NCBI GenBank assembly: GCA_021399435.1
Contig: JAJTUP010000027.1
Coordinates: forward strand, 186,001 to 250,000
Source of the DNA: Diaporthe sp. PMI_573
Taxonomy: Eukaryota > Ascomycota > Sordariomycetes > Diaporthales > Diaporthaceae
Direction of reading: 5' to 3'
Length of the DNA stretch: 64,000 nt
A program made the translations under genes and the position numbers. Shown piece by piece: positions 54,792-64,000 of the stretch. Numbering within the stretch: position 1 is the first letter of the stretch; the number at the start of each line of letters is the position of its first letter. The notes beneath the pieces are model-generated. The model saw nothing but the letters and a program-made list of their open reading frames with translations. It made no database searches and had not been told where the DNA came from.

Positions 54792-57700
54792 GTTCTGCTC
54801 TCAGGACTGTCTGTTCCTACCTTCGGTTAGGTGGGATTTCTGGTCATGACAGGGCCACTGCAACCTACACAACTGCTGCGACAGAGAGCGGGAAGTCGGC
54901 GGGGAAAGCAGAACAGGTAGGTGGAAAGAGTCACTGACAAGACGGAGTCGAAGGGGGACGGACGGCAGCGCCCTTCAAAGCTGGACTAGACAATGTTAGA
55001 TTTGAGCGAGCCGTCACAGAGAAAAGAGGATGGGGGAAGAAGGAGCAAGGTAGAGGCAAAAGGGACTGACTGACCTTGAGCGGGTGGACGAAGAGATCAC
55101 CGAAACCCAGAGAAGGAGACAACAAGGCAGGGGAGGGAACACGGTCCAGAACGGGGAGTAGCCGGCTGCTTGGGTTGAGGAGAGACAAAGTTGATACTGG
55201 ATTCCAAAGTGTCAATTGGAAACCAGAGACCTGCAAAGTCCGCCTTCCGAAACAACAGATGGTGTGCCTCCCCCTGGGTGACTTCCGAGGACTTGTCACT
55301 TTACTCCTTATGCTCTGGAAGGTCCAAGTACCTAGGCAAGGGCCCTGTACAAATCACTGCAGTTGGAGTGAAGTGAGTGAATTGGCCCAGGCTATCACAG
55401 AGGACGGCCTCTGAGAGCTCAACCTCAAGCTGTCCGTCAAGCCCTCCCTCCCCCGGGCCGTGGCAGCACCTGCCGCTTCGCTGCCCAACTCCTCCCAGTG
55501 GCTGAACGCTCCTTGGAGGCAGCCCCTTCCACCTTTCCAACCGCAGTGCAAACTTCCTTGCGGACAGACGACTTACCTTCTGCCAGCTTTCATGGAGAGG
55601 AAAGACTCCATCACAATTGCTATCCACCAGCCAGTGTCACGAGGCCGCGGAGAATTGGTGCCAGAGAAGCAGCATCATTGACACTTGCCAACAGTACAGG
55701 CCCAAGTGACCTTGATGCACAGGAGCTGGTGCAGAGACGATGCCAACAAAAGTTTTGAGGTTGTCGGAGCAACAATCAAGTACCACCAAAGAGCGTTGCG
55801 TCCCATACGCGTCCCATACGCGTCCCATGGGAGATTGTGCCATAGAAGCTGCTGCTTGAGATCATGTCGCTCCGCTTTCGAGTTGGCCCCGTGAGTTGCT
55901 GACGATGAGACAGACTTCTGCCAGTGTCCACCGTGTCGCTCTGCTCCATTACCAGCAGCACCTTCGTCATTACGCGCTGGCCCTCCTATTAGTGGCCTGC
56001 TTCCTTTGTGGGCCCAGAAGCTCGTTTTTTCCACGCCTGGAATGGTCACAGCCCAAGTGGCTGTCTCGACCACAGCATACCGTATATCGCTTCGAGCCAG
56101 AAGTGCCTAGACGGAAGGGCTCAGCGACAGAAGAAAGCCCCTCACCGTGGGTCCTTTTTCGAGGAAACACGCCTTGCTTACTGCAATGCAATGCACTGCA
56201 TCTGCTGAAGAAACAAGCATTCGAGGGGGAGGGGAAAAAAGGATTCCCTGGATGAGCAACCCCGTCCAGCTTTCACATCCTGGCGGATCGAACCGTTATT
56301 GTTCACGCATACCGTTGTCTGTGCAAGAACATGTCTGGATGTATGAGTAAGCACAAAAGGTCGAGACGCCGCCACCAGATGCGGCATGGGACTTCAAGTT
56401 GGGACAGCTAGGATCTTGGCACCTAGGTGAGTTGGTTGATGATCAACTCATCGATAGCCTGTCTCCCCCAGGCTCCACAAACCCGGGCACCGTCGATCAG
56501 AGACGGTACATGGAGATTCTGAATTGGACATAGGGCTCGCGACAAGACTAGCGAGCAGTTGGGAAGGATGATACGGCACAGCACCAACTACTGTACGACT
56601 GAATCGCTGTAAGGTTTAGGGAAGAATCCCTAACCTATCCTGCTACAACACAATCCAGGCAAGTGGTGCCATGCTGAGTTTACCCGGGACCAATGGCGGT
56701 CGAGATGGCTGCATCCTTTCAAGGTTCCAGCTCCTGGCTGCCGCTCGCCCAGGGACAGACAGCCTTGCTAGGCGGAGGTGCCCATAGTTCGGGGCCGTCC
56801 TCTTCAAGCCCAAGCGAAGTCTCCAGCTTGGGATTGGGTCACACGCAGTCGGGCCACCGTACCGTCTAGCAACGTGCGATCCAGGCTTGTCGGACCTGAT
56901 GACTGCGTTTCGCATCCCAGGGCCGCTGCAGTGCGCGGTGAGGACTGGCGTCATTCTGGACTTCGAGGGCGCCGTGCCGAGGCCTGGCTGGCAGTCATCC
57001 TGCAATGTTGGTGGTTGGCTCAGCGCGTTGCCGTGCATGTGTTTCTAGATCCGAGCGGTCAAATACACTTGCACTTCAGTTCACCAGGCTCCCCACATGC
57101 AGTCTCAGGTGCCTCTGACATAACCCGGGGTCTCGTAAGCACAGGGGATCGAAAGGCAGAAGCTTTTAGGGCGAGACACGAGCTGTCCAACCGAACTCTG
57201 GAGCTAATCTCCACCGGGGGCTTGTGCACCTGCGATGTAGTTCCCGTGCCACACGTGCTGGTTATAGGCGTTAGGCCTGCTTCTGAGGTGCATCAATGTC
57301 CCACCTACTCTGTACAACCCAGTGGGACGACGGCGTACCAGAGACACGGTCCGCTGTGCGGCGCGCATGAGAATCCTGTCGGGGAACGCCTTGCGGGCGG
57401 CTGGCTGACTTCACAGCAGCGTTCAGAATAGGCGCGTGGCGAACTCTGCTTCCTCCGACCTCGAGGCATCCAGGCAGCCGTCTACATGGCCGCCAGTCTT
57501 GTTGGAATTGGCAGAGGCCGGACAATTGTCGAGGCTCAGGGCCCGGAGGAAGAACCGAGTCCATGAGCAGCACATGGTCCCGCAAGGGCCAGGTACAGGG
57601 GCAGGTTTAAGGTTAGATGGTGGTTTCTCCTAGTTTCCAGGGTGCCGGCGTCCAGGAGCTAGACTGGGTGACTGGCGCATAGGCACGTTTCCCTCTGCCG

Positions 57701-57963
57701 GGGCGGTGGAGTAGTCTATATCTAAGTGGAATGCCCAGCGCATAAATCATCCCTCCCCACCACCTGCAGCCTACCCCGGAGATCTAGCCGTATTTCGGAC
57801 AACTGCTTCTGACTGACGGGCTGAACGACGCATCGCTGACCAGCAATATCCGCTCACTGTCGTCAAGGACGGCTCCTCGCGACTCCTCATCACCCCCCTT
57901 GTGTTCCAGAGGAGAGAGGCCAGAAGGTCACTGTATCCTGGAGCCTTTCGTTCGTGGGCAAAC
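54792..57963. other. Long region between divergent genes
   Basis: About 3.2 kb between the disordered-protein gene and the bZIP gene, including both promoters and probably long 5' untranslated regions. It holds an 11-bp tandem repeat (55798-55828) and two CCTAGG sites (55331-55336, 56422-56427). Frames of up to 217 residues (56778-57431, +) show no motif and irregular composition. Confidence 0.45.
55798..55855. repeat. 11-bp tandem repeat, related to the element at 6764
   Basis: GCGTCCCATAC is repeated twice in full and once in part (55798-55828). The sequence TCCCATGGGAGATTGTGCCA that follows resembles that of the repeat near 6786. Confidence 0.45.
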
Positions 57964-59255
57964 ATGGACTACTCGCAGGCAGCCTACTTCGCGGGGGCCC
58001 AGGCGCCCTATCACCAGTTCCCCATCAGCATTCCTCCTCTGACGCCCTCGCATTCCAACTCCGCTGGCTCTGAGGACTTCAACACCACATCGCCTCCAGT
58101 GAGTCCCCGGAAGCATGTCTCGTCGTCTCCAATGTACTTGTACATGATGCGGCTCTGTTCGAGCCCGCTTTTCCCGGGCCTGTCCTGCTACTTTTCCTCT
58201 GGAACCCGCATCACTAGCGCCTCATGTTGCTGGCTCACATGGCTTACACATCTCTTACTCAGGATGCCTTCGATCACTACCCCAGCGAACAGTTCCAGAA
58301 CTTTGATCAATACGCAGCCCAGTTCAACCCACCGCCTGCCTTCCCTGGGCCCCCTACGCCGCCAAACCAACATCCTGCCGTCCACAATGGCCATTCTCAT
58401 TCGCACCGCGGCGTAAATGGCGCTGCCGCCGCCGTGGTCAAGCCATCACAGGCCGATGGATTGCCCCTGAGCACCAAGCCGGATCCAATCGCGGATCCTG
58501 AAGCTGGCCGACAAGGGTCGAACTCAGCAGAGGAAGATGACCTCACACCCGCTCAGTCGAGGCGCAAGGCTCAGAACCGTGCTGCGTAAGTGCTACCGCC
58601 ACCAAACTGCCCTGCAGGAGTTGACGCATCCTGTGTGTTCTGTCTCGGGGGAATATCCGGACGAGAATTCCCCTCTGTCTTACTGCGTCCCCGGTCCTTC
58701 GCGCATGAGTATGCTGACTTCGTGTCGCCCCGTTGTAGCCAGCGAGCCTTCAGGGAGCGGAAAGAGCGGCATGTCAAGGACCTCGAGGCGAAGCTTGCCT
58801 CCCTGGAAGCCGCACAGCACGAGACTGCCTCCGAGAACGAAAAGCTGAAGCGCGATCTCCAGAAGATGAGCACCGAGAATGAGATCCTGAAGGCGACGTC
58901 CTCAATCAACGGTGGCCATTCGCCCGGCCACGGCGGCGCGCCGGTGACGACCGGGCCCCTGGAGTACAACCCCACGGACTTTTACACAAACGTCCTGTCC
59001 CAACACCCGAACAAGACGCCGAGCCACCGCATCGTCACCAGCGACAGCGGCGAGCGGCTCTACGCGGCGGGGGCGACGTGGGACTACATCATCGGCCATG
59101 ACCTGTACAAGAGGGGCCTGGTTGACATCGCGGACATCAGTAACCGGCTGAAGCACCTGGCCAAGTGTGACGGGCAGGGGCCTGTATTTGAGGAGAAGGC
59201 CATCCTCGAGGCCATCGAGCAGAGCGTCGCCTCCGGGAGCGACGAACTGCTTTAA
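57964..59255 (+). CDS. AP-1-like bZIP transcription factor
   Basis: DNA-binding regulator of 324 residues of the fungal Yap/Kap family. Three exons: 57964-58098, 58263-58585 and 58739-59255. The last intron splits the basic region; splicing restores RRKAQNRAAQRAFRERKERH, the diagnostic Pap1/Yap-type motif (NxxAQxxFR). A leucine zipper follows (VKDLEAKLASLEAAQHETAS, ENEKLKRDLQKM). The N-terminus is Pro/Ser/Gln-rich with a possible activation region. The C-terminus (ATWDYIIGHDLYKRGLVDIA, LKHLAKCDGQGPVFEEKAIL) is a conserved extension seen in FCR3/KapC-like members. Only one Cys occurs there (AKCDG), so the redox-sensing Cys-rich domains of Yap1 are absent. The role in stress or metabolism is unknown for this copy. 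First-exon choice (phase 0, GTGAGT donor) is the least certain part. Confidence 0.88.
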
Positions 59256-59435
59256 GGCTTCACTACCCAGCCGTTAGTCCCAGTCGCATCGGGACTGCAC
59301 GGGGTTTCGAGGTCGTATTAATGAGGGGGCGTTTGCCGCGGGAGAGCGGTCTGGGATATTTCCGGTGATCCCTCATGATCAACGCGGGCGTGCAAGGCGC
59401 TTGGACTTTTGGCATGGAGCTTGAGAAGTTAGCAG

Positions 59436-59487
<52 letters not shown>

Positions 59488-60333
59488 CCAGTCGGCGTCA
59501 GAGCGTGATCGTCGTCCGAATGCTTTGAACTGAGTATAACGCACACGGGCGATCCACTCGCCAGGACGGTAAGCATGGGAATGGGAAACATATGGCTTTG
59601 GTTGCATACCTAGACCCGGCTCGTGGAAGGATCTGAAGGGAAGGGGCGGGATCGGTTGTCATGGGCGTGAACTTCTCGAGATACTCGAGTCTTTTGGGAG
59701 CATTCTATTTGGGCATATTTTCTGGGAAACCTTGATATGGGCTGGGTCAAAATTCTTTTAGCAGTAATTCTTTCTCAGGGAGCGATGCCGAATTGTTTTG
59801 TCCTCTTCTTGCCGTGATAGAAGGGGTTTCTGAAACCAGTGACTGAGAAATGTAGCCTGCCTGGAGACCCTCGAGTACAAGCGTTGGTAATTGCACCGTG
59901 CGGAAGGCTGGTGGCCATTTGCCGTTTTTGTTGAAATAATGATGGCATTCGTCTCGTATTAAGTGGTATCGTAAGTCAGAAATCCGCTCGACGCAGTACA
60001 AGATGCACTCCAAGTGCCTCTACCCAAGCAGAACCCAAAATCGTCCGGTAACCCCTTTTCAGACACCCGACGCCACAATTCCCACCGATAGTTTCCGTCG
60101 CAGAGCCGTGAGTGCGTTACCAGCTTCAACCCCCCCCCCCCCACCAGTCATGATATCTCGTGTACAAACTAAAAGCGTTCCTTCGTCGGCCATCAGCAAG
60201 TCTCAGTCCAAAGAAGCCGACCAACCATTGCCACAACCACAGAGCATGCTACTCATGGCCATAGTGTACAATGCCAGAAGGCCGATCTAGCCTATCAAGA
60301 CCGGCCTCATGACACGCTACCTCGGCCCTTTAT
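59256..60333. other. Intergenic between convergent genes
   Basis: 3' regions of the bZIP gene and of the phosphotransferase gene. It contains the (CA)25 microsatellite, a (C)11 run (60131-60141) and no supported gene. Confidence 0.5.
59437..59486. repeat. (CA)25 microsatellite
   Basis: Fifty bases of uninterrupted CA dinucleotides, about 180 bp downstream of the bZIP stop codon. Likely polymorphic in length. Confidence 0.98.
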
Positions 60334-61755
60334 TCACTTTGTCTTCTTGCCGTTCGCCGGGGGTTCCACGTATGGGTGCTTGATCGTCAGGCACCAGATG
60401 TCGAGGTAGTCACAGATAGTAACAATGACGTCGACGACAAACGAGCCGTATACACCAATAGAGACACCCAGCATGAGGAACATATACGCCACCTGGTACA
60501 CATCATCGCCGAGCGCACTGGGCCACCCGAGCCACGGGTGTCCGAACTCGAATTGCAACCACGGGCCCAGCGAGTCGAAAACGCCGTAGGCCAGCGGCAA
60601 CACCAGAACGTTGGTGTAAGGGAAGTCGAGCTTCACGAGGTGCGCCGTGATCATCTGCCCAACCGAGTAGGCGTTGACGATGCCGCAGAACATGGCGAAG
60701 GGGACCAGGTGGTTGTGCAGGATGTTAGGCTGCAGAAGCAGGTACACGATTATCAGTGCCCAGGTGATGAAGAAAGGCACCAGACCGACCAGCGCGTACC
60801 GGCTGCGGTCACCGCGGGCCCGTCTCGCCTTGATGACGTTGCGGCACGACTCGACGGTGTTGAAGCAGAGCACCACGAAGCCCTGGACCATGTACCAGTG
60901 CGAGAAGGACATGTTGTAGACAAACTCTGGGATGTAGGGCAGTCGAGGAACGCCGATGGTCTCCAGGGCCGAGTACGTCCAGATGTGCCCGCCGCCAAGA
61001 TAGCCAGTCATCGCGTAAATTGTGCAGATGATCAAGATGCCCTCGACGGGTCCACTGACGATGCCCAGAGTCAGGGTCTTGGTGTGGTATTCATCCCAGG
61101 TTTGGACGTAGAAGGTGAGGAGTGCTGTGACGACACCAGGTCAGCTGAGGTCCCATAATGTGTTCCGAAAATATTTGCCCTGGCAGAAGCGAGCCGGAAT
61201 GCTTGTATCGCGTGACCTACAGCAGAATAACATTGCTACTGTCGTCCAACCTTGGCCCATGTTCTGGCTTCCCGCGAAAAGGAGAACCTCCAAGGAGGTG
61301 TTGAGCGCATCGACGCCATGGTCGAACAGCTCCCCGAGCGGCCCGCTTTGTCGTGTTCGGCGTCTGGACGGACGACAGCAATGTCAGCGCGGATCCCATC
61401 CAGCAATACCAGGCCCTGCCCCCGCCCCCCCCCCCGAGAATACTCACGCCTGCGAGCCGTCAACCGCGTCAAAGGTCTGGTACAGGAACAGGCCGATCGC
61501 CCAGCTGTAGTAGACCCATATCGGGCAGTCCTGGTCGAGAGTCGGGTTGTACCACAGCAGCGTGCAGAAGTTGGCGACGACGAAGGTGAAGCCAGTGAGG
61601 GTGATCAGGTTGGGCGCCATCCACATGGGAAAGCACTCGATGACCACATTCGTGTAGAAGGGCTTGAGGATGTACCTCGACACGAGCGAGTGATCGACGC
61701 CCGAGTACTTGTACTCCTTGAGGCCAGGAAGCTTGTCCTGGCGCACGTACACCAT
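60334..61755 (-). CDS. Ethanolamine/cholinephosphotransferase (EPT1/CPT1 family)
   Basis: Membrane enzyme of the ER that transfers phosphoethanolamine or phosphocholine from the CDP-activated form to diacylglycerol, the last step of the Kennedy pathway. Three exons: 61448-61755, 61221-61363 and 60334-61124 (introns 84 and 96 bp); 413 residues. The first intron lies inside the catalytic CDP-alcohol phosphotransferase signature. Splicing restores DAVDGSQARRTRQSGPLGEL followed by FDHGVD, matching D-x2-DG-x2-AR-x8-G-x3-D-x3-D with all acidic residues. The N-terminus is cytosolic (LPGLKEYKYSGVDHSLVSRY), then come several membrane segments (MAPNLITLTGFTFVVANFCT, YALVGLVPFFITWALIIVYL, VYGSFVVDVIVTICDYLDIW). 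The protein ends in a basic tail. Choline versus ethanolamine preference cannot be told from the sequence. The length is close to that of the yeast enzymes. Confidence 0.92.
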
Positions 61756-62432
61756 CTTGGCTATCTCTCGAGGCGCTGCACGCTGGCTGTCCTTGTGGAT
61801 GATGTGGAGCCGAAGGCTTTAATTGACAGCAGAGCACAGGTCCTGCCTTTTGGTGTGGTTTTCGCAGGACTCTGATGTGGAAGAAATTCTCTGGACGGTC
61901 CGATGCTGTATGCGGGTGGGTTCCTGGCTGCTGCGCTGGCGCGTGGAGTCGCGGTTTTCTATCGTTTTCTCCAAATACTGTCTGTACACTTCTGACGGGG
62001 GCGCGACGTCATGCGCTAAGATAAACCCGACCCTGTTCGATGCACCGCCAGGTCCGCCGGTTTCGGTGAGACATGCGAGCGCTATGGCAATCTTAAAGGC
62101 AGTATGCGATTCCTATTATGATGCATTCTGACTGTGCCTTCCTGTTCTTTACAAGGTTCTGGTCAAGCCAGCATCGTACTGGATTGCTTCGTCGTAACAC
62201 CGAACAGATTGAACTGCTGCAGGAGGCTTCGTCAGGACAAACTGGGTTGCAGGCGCCGAACGCCTCAGACCTCTCAATACACCTGCGCAAGGGGGTAAGG
62301 AGCTGGTACCAAACTCGAGCCACGCGGGGTGTCGAGTCTTGTCTTTTGAATGGACCAGTCAAACGTTCATTGAGTTGAGAAAACTGCTGTCGCCCCATGT
62401 GTTCGGCTATTATGTCCTCCTCTATGCGGGCA
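61756..62432. other. Intergenic
   Basis: Promoter of the phosphotransferase gene on the left and 3' region of the next minus-strand gene on the right. No supported gene. Confidence 0.55.
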
Positions 62433-63656
62433 TCAATGGTCGACCTCATTGTCGTCGTCGTCGTCTTTACCGCGATCCCATTCCCGCTTCTCCCCTGCCT
62501 TGCTCCATTGTACGTCGTCGATGCTCTTCTCGTCGCCCTTCTCCCACTTCTTGATCTGGTCCTCGTTAAAGCCGGCCTCGCGCAACCTATCCGCACCCTG
62601 CTGCCTGTAACGGGCTCTATCCCTTAAAGCTTCCAAGGCGTCGTCCCAGTCATCGCGACCATCCTCATCTTCCATCTGCACGTCGGACTTCGGGTCATAG
62701 TCGGAGGAGAATCTGCTGTCCATGCCCGACACCACGCGTAGCGCCCCGCGGCCTCGAGGCGTCTTCGGGGGAGGCGCTGGGCCGATCAGATCCTCAGGTG
62801 GATCTGAGTCTGCGTCCTCTTTCTCTTTTTGCGCACGCCGCGACGGGCCTTCTGCTGGCTCTGTACCGTCGTCTGACCGGCTGGGCCTTCTCTGCGTGCC
62901 CCTTTCCTCTCCCTTGCGCCTCAGCGGTGATCGGTGGCGGTGTTTTCTCGAGCTGCTCGTGGGAGATCGAGACCGATGCCGCCTCCCTCGATCGTCGGGT
63001 ACCGGGCCCTCGTCGCCAGAAGACGTATTCGCCCGCCTGGACCGGTCCTTCCCATCGTCGTCGTCTCGGCCTCTGCGCGCCTTGTACCTTTCAAGCGACC
63101 TCCTCCGCTTGCCGTCCTTATCGCGCGCTCGTTTCCGGGCGGTCGCCGTGTCGGCAAGTCGTCGCGCATCCTCTGCGGCCCGAGCTTTCTGTAGATCTGT
63201 GGTTTCTTCCTCCGCGGCGGCGGCACGCTTCCTCTTCTGGGCGGGCTGGCCTTGCAGCAGGGCAGCAATGTTCCCCAGCTGACGGCCGCGAATCTCGTTG
63301 GCAGTCGGCTTGTACCTTCGGCGCTTCTCCTCTTCTGTGTCGGCAAGCTCTTTCAAGCGCGCTTGAGAGTCGGCGAGTTCCTTCGCCGTGAGCGTCCTGT
63401 TGTGGTGTTCGGTGCCCTTGATGATGTTCCTCAGGAATCGGGTGTTAGGCTTGGCCTTGTTGGCTGGTCTAGAGACGATGTATCAGCGGCCGAAAGGGAG
63501 AGGTGCGAAGGTGTCGAGTCCTGCGAACCTGGAGCTGGAGGGTGATGAGGTGTAGGCTTCCATTCCCATGGTGGAGTATTTCAAGGAGCAATCCTTGGCT
63601 TCTTTTGCGAGTAGTTCAGCGACGTGATCGTCGGTAAGCAAGTCGTCGTTTCCCAT
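62433..63656 (-). CDS. Arg/Asp/Ser-rich nuclear-type protein, possibly splicing-linked
   Basis: Conserved-looking protein of 387 residues in two exons, 63529-63656 and 62433-63468 (60-bp intron, donor GTTCGC, acceptor TCTAG). The N-terminal 110 residues look structured: MGNDDLLTDDHVAELLAKEA, then across the junction SRPANKAKPNTRFLRNIIKG, TEHHNRTLTAKELADSQARL and RRRYKPTANEIRGRQLGNIA. The middle is charged with RS/RD-type repeats (RGRRHRSRSPTSSSRKHRHR). The C-terminus has another ordered block (DDWDDALEALRDRARYRQQG, GFNEDQIKKWEKGDEK) and an acidic end. The composition fits a nuclear RNA-processing factor; some fungal homologues carry a label like pre-mRNA-splicing factor 38B, but I cannot confirm the function. 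The ATG at 63654-63656 is the first that keeps the conserved N-terminus. Confidence 0.78.
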
Positions 63657-64000
63657 GTTGAAGCAGGCGCAATGAGGATTCCGGGTTTGTCCAGGAGAGC
63701 ATGCGGTAGCCTCGATTTGCGAGACAGAAGGTTACGTTCGCTGAGGAAGCAAGACTAGGTGCCGATGGCGTGGATCCTGCCGACATCGTCCCGTGCAGGA
63801 TACTCCAGTCAAAGCCCGCTAGTCCTGTTTGGGCAATGTAAATAAACTCGGCGCGCCGTTGAGGTCCCCGCGCAGCCTCACTTGTCACAATGATGCACTG
63901 CAGTAGCAGCAGTACAACAGACAACACGCAGCAAGAGTTCTGAACTAACAGAGGCTAATTTGAAAACTGATTGCAATCACGCCTCGGAATCTGCGACACG
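63657..64000. other. Promoter region at the right edge
   Basis: 344 bases upstream of the minus-strand RS-rich protein gene. A minus-strand frame of 103 residues here has no motif. Nothing else is seen. Confidence 0.5.

Noticed and set aside
56778..57431. 217-codon plus-strand open frame
   Set aside because: No motif, and overlapping frames on the other strand; located in the long upstream region of the bZIP gene.
60376..61158. 260-codon plus-strand open frame
   Set aside because: Antisense to the phosphotransferase gene.
1..64000. tRNA or rRNA genes
   Set aside because: I looked for A/B-box-like pairs (TGGCNNAGTGG and GGTTCGANNCC patterns) and saw no convincing cloverleaf; a covariance-model scan would be needed to exclude one.

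Overview
The window reads as nuclear DNA of a filamentous ascomycete (Pezizomycotina, probably Sordariomycetes). Genes carry short introns (about 40-135 bp) with GTRNGT donors, CTRAY-like branch sites and YAG acceptors. The gene set includes PalI, a septin, an RRT8/LDS2-like protein, an AP-1-type bZIP, Ser/Thr-rich secreted proteins and long intergenic spaces. I rebuilt the multi-exon models by hand: reading phase is kept across every junction given as a model, but none is backed by transcripts. The species is not identifiable from the sequence alone.

Left block (1-19.5 kb), ordinary genes: the 3' end of an unidentified gene; a mucin-like secreted protein (1375-3513, -); a five-exon RRT8/LDS2-like membrane protein (5269-6332, -); a small GPI-anchored Ser-rich protein (8266-9117, +); a hydrophilin-like mitochondrial protein with an apparently shifted last exon (10267-10744, +); coatomer gamma subunit SEC21 (11214-14198, +); and a septin (15746-17365, -).

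Middle block (about 19.6-42.8 kb), an accessory island with patches of AT-rich DNA and mostly broken genes: a bZIP remnant, a coiled-coil gene in decay, a LaeA-like methyltransferase pseudogene with six in-frame stops, a Zn2Cys6 remnant, an N-terminal phosphorylase-type domain of the kind found on fungal NLRs, a Fic/Doc remnant, an SNF2 helicase pseudogene and a protein kinase pseudogene. Three genes look intact: a 7-TM membrane protein (27939-29128, +), a small BIR-like zinc-binding protein (31507-31962, -), and a 747-residue single-exon protein (32265-34508, -). The last combines a coiled coil, a PD-(D/E)XK-like nuclease signature, a Cys3His motif and a divergent kinase-like domain. It is the most interesting object here: the layout resembles the nuclease-kinase fusions described for Crinkler-type proteins, and it stands among decayed conflict- and signalling-type genes.

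Right block (42.8-64 kb), ordinary genes again: an ABC1/ADCK-family mitochondrial kinase-like protein (42843-44990, -), PalI of the ambient-pH pathway (48978-51207, +), a conserved disordered protein (53202-54791, -), an AP-1-like bZIP factor (57964-59255, +), an ethanolamine/choline phosphotransferase (60334-61755, -) and an Arg/Asp/Ser-rich nuclear-type protein (62433-63656, -). These are housekeeping or regulatory genes without an evident shared pathway. No tRNA, rRNA, CRISPR array or intact transposon was recognised.
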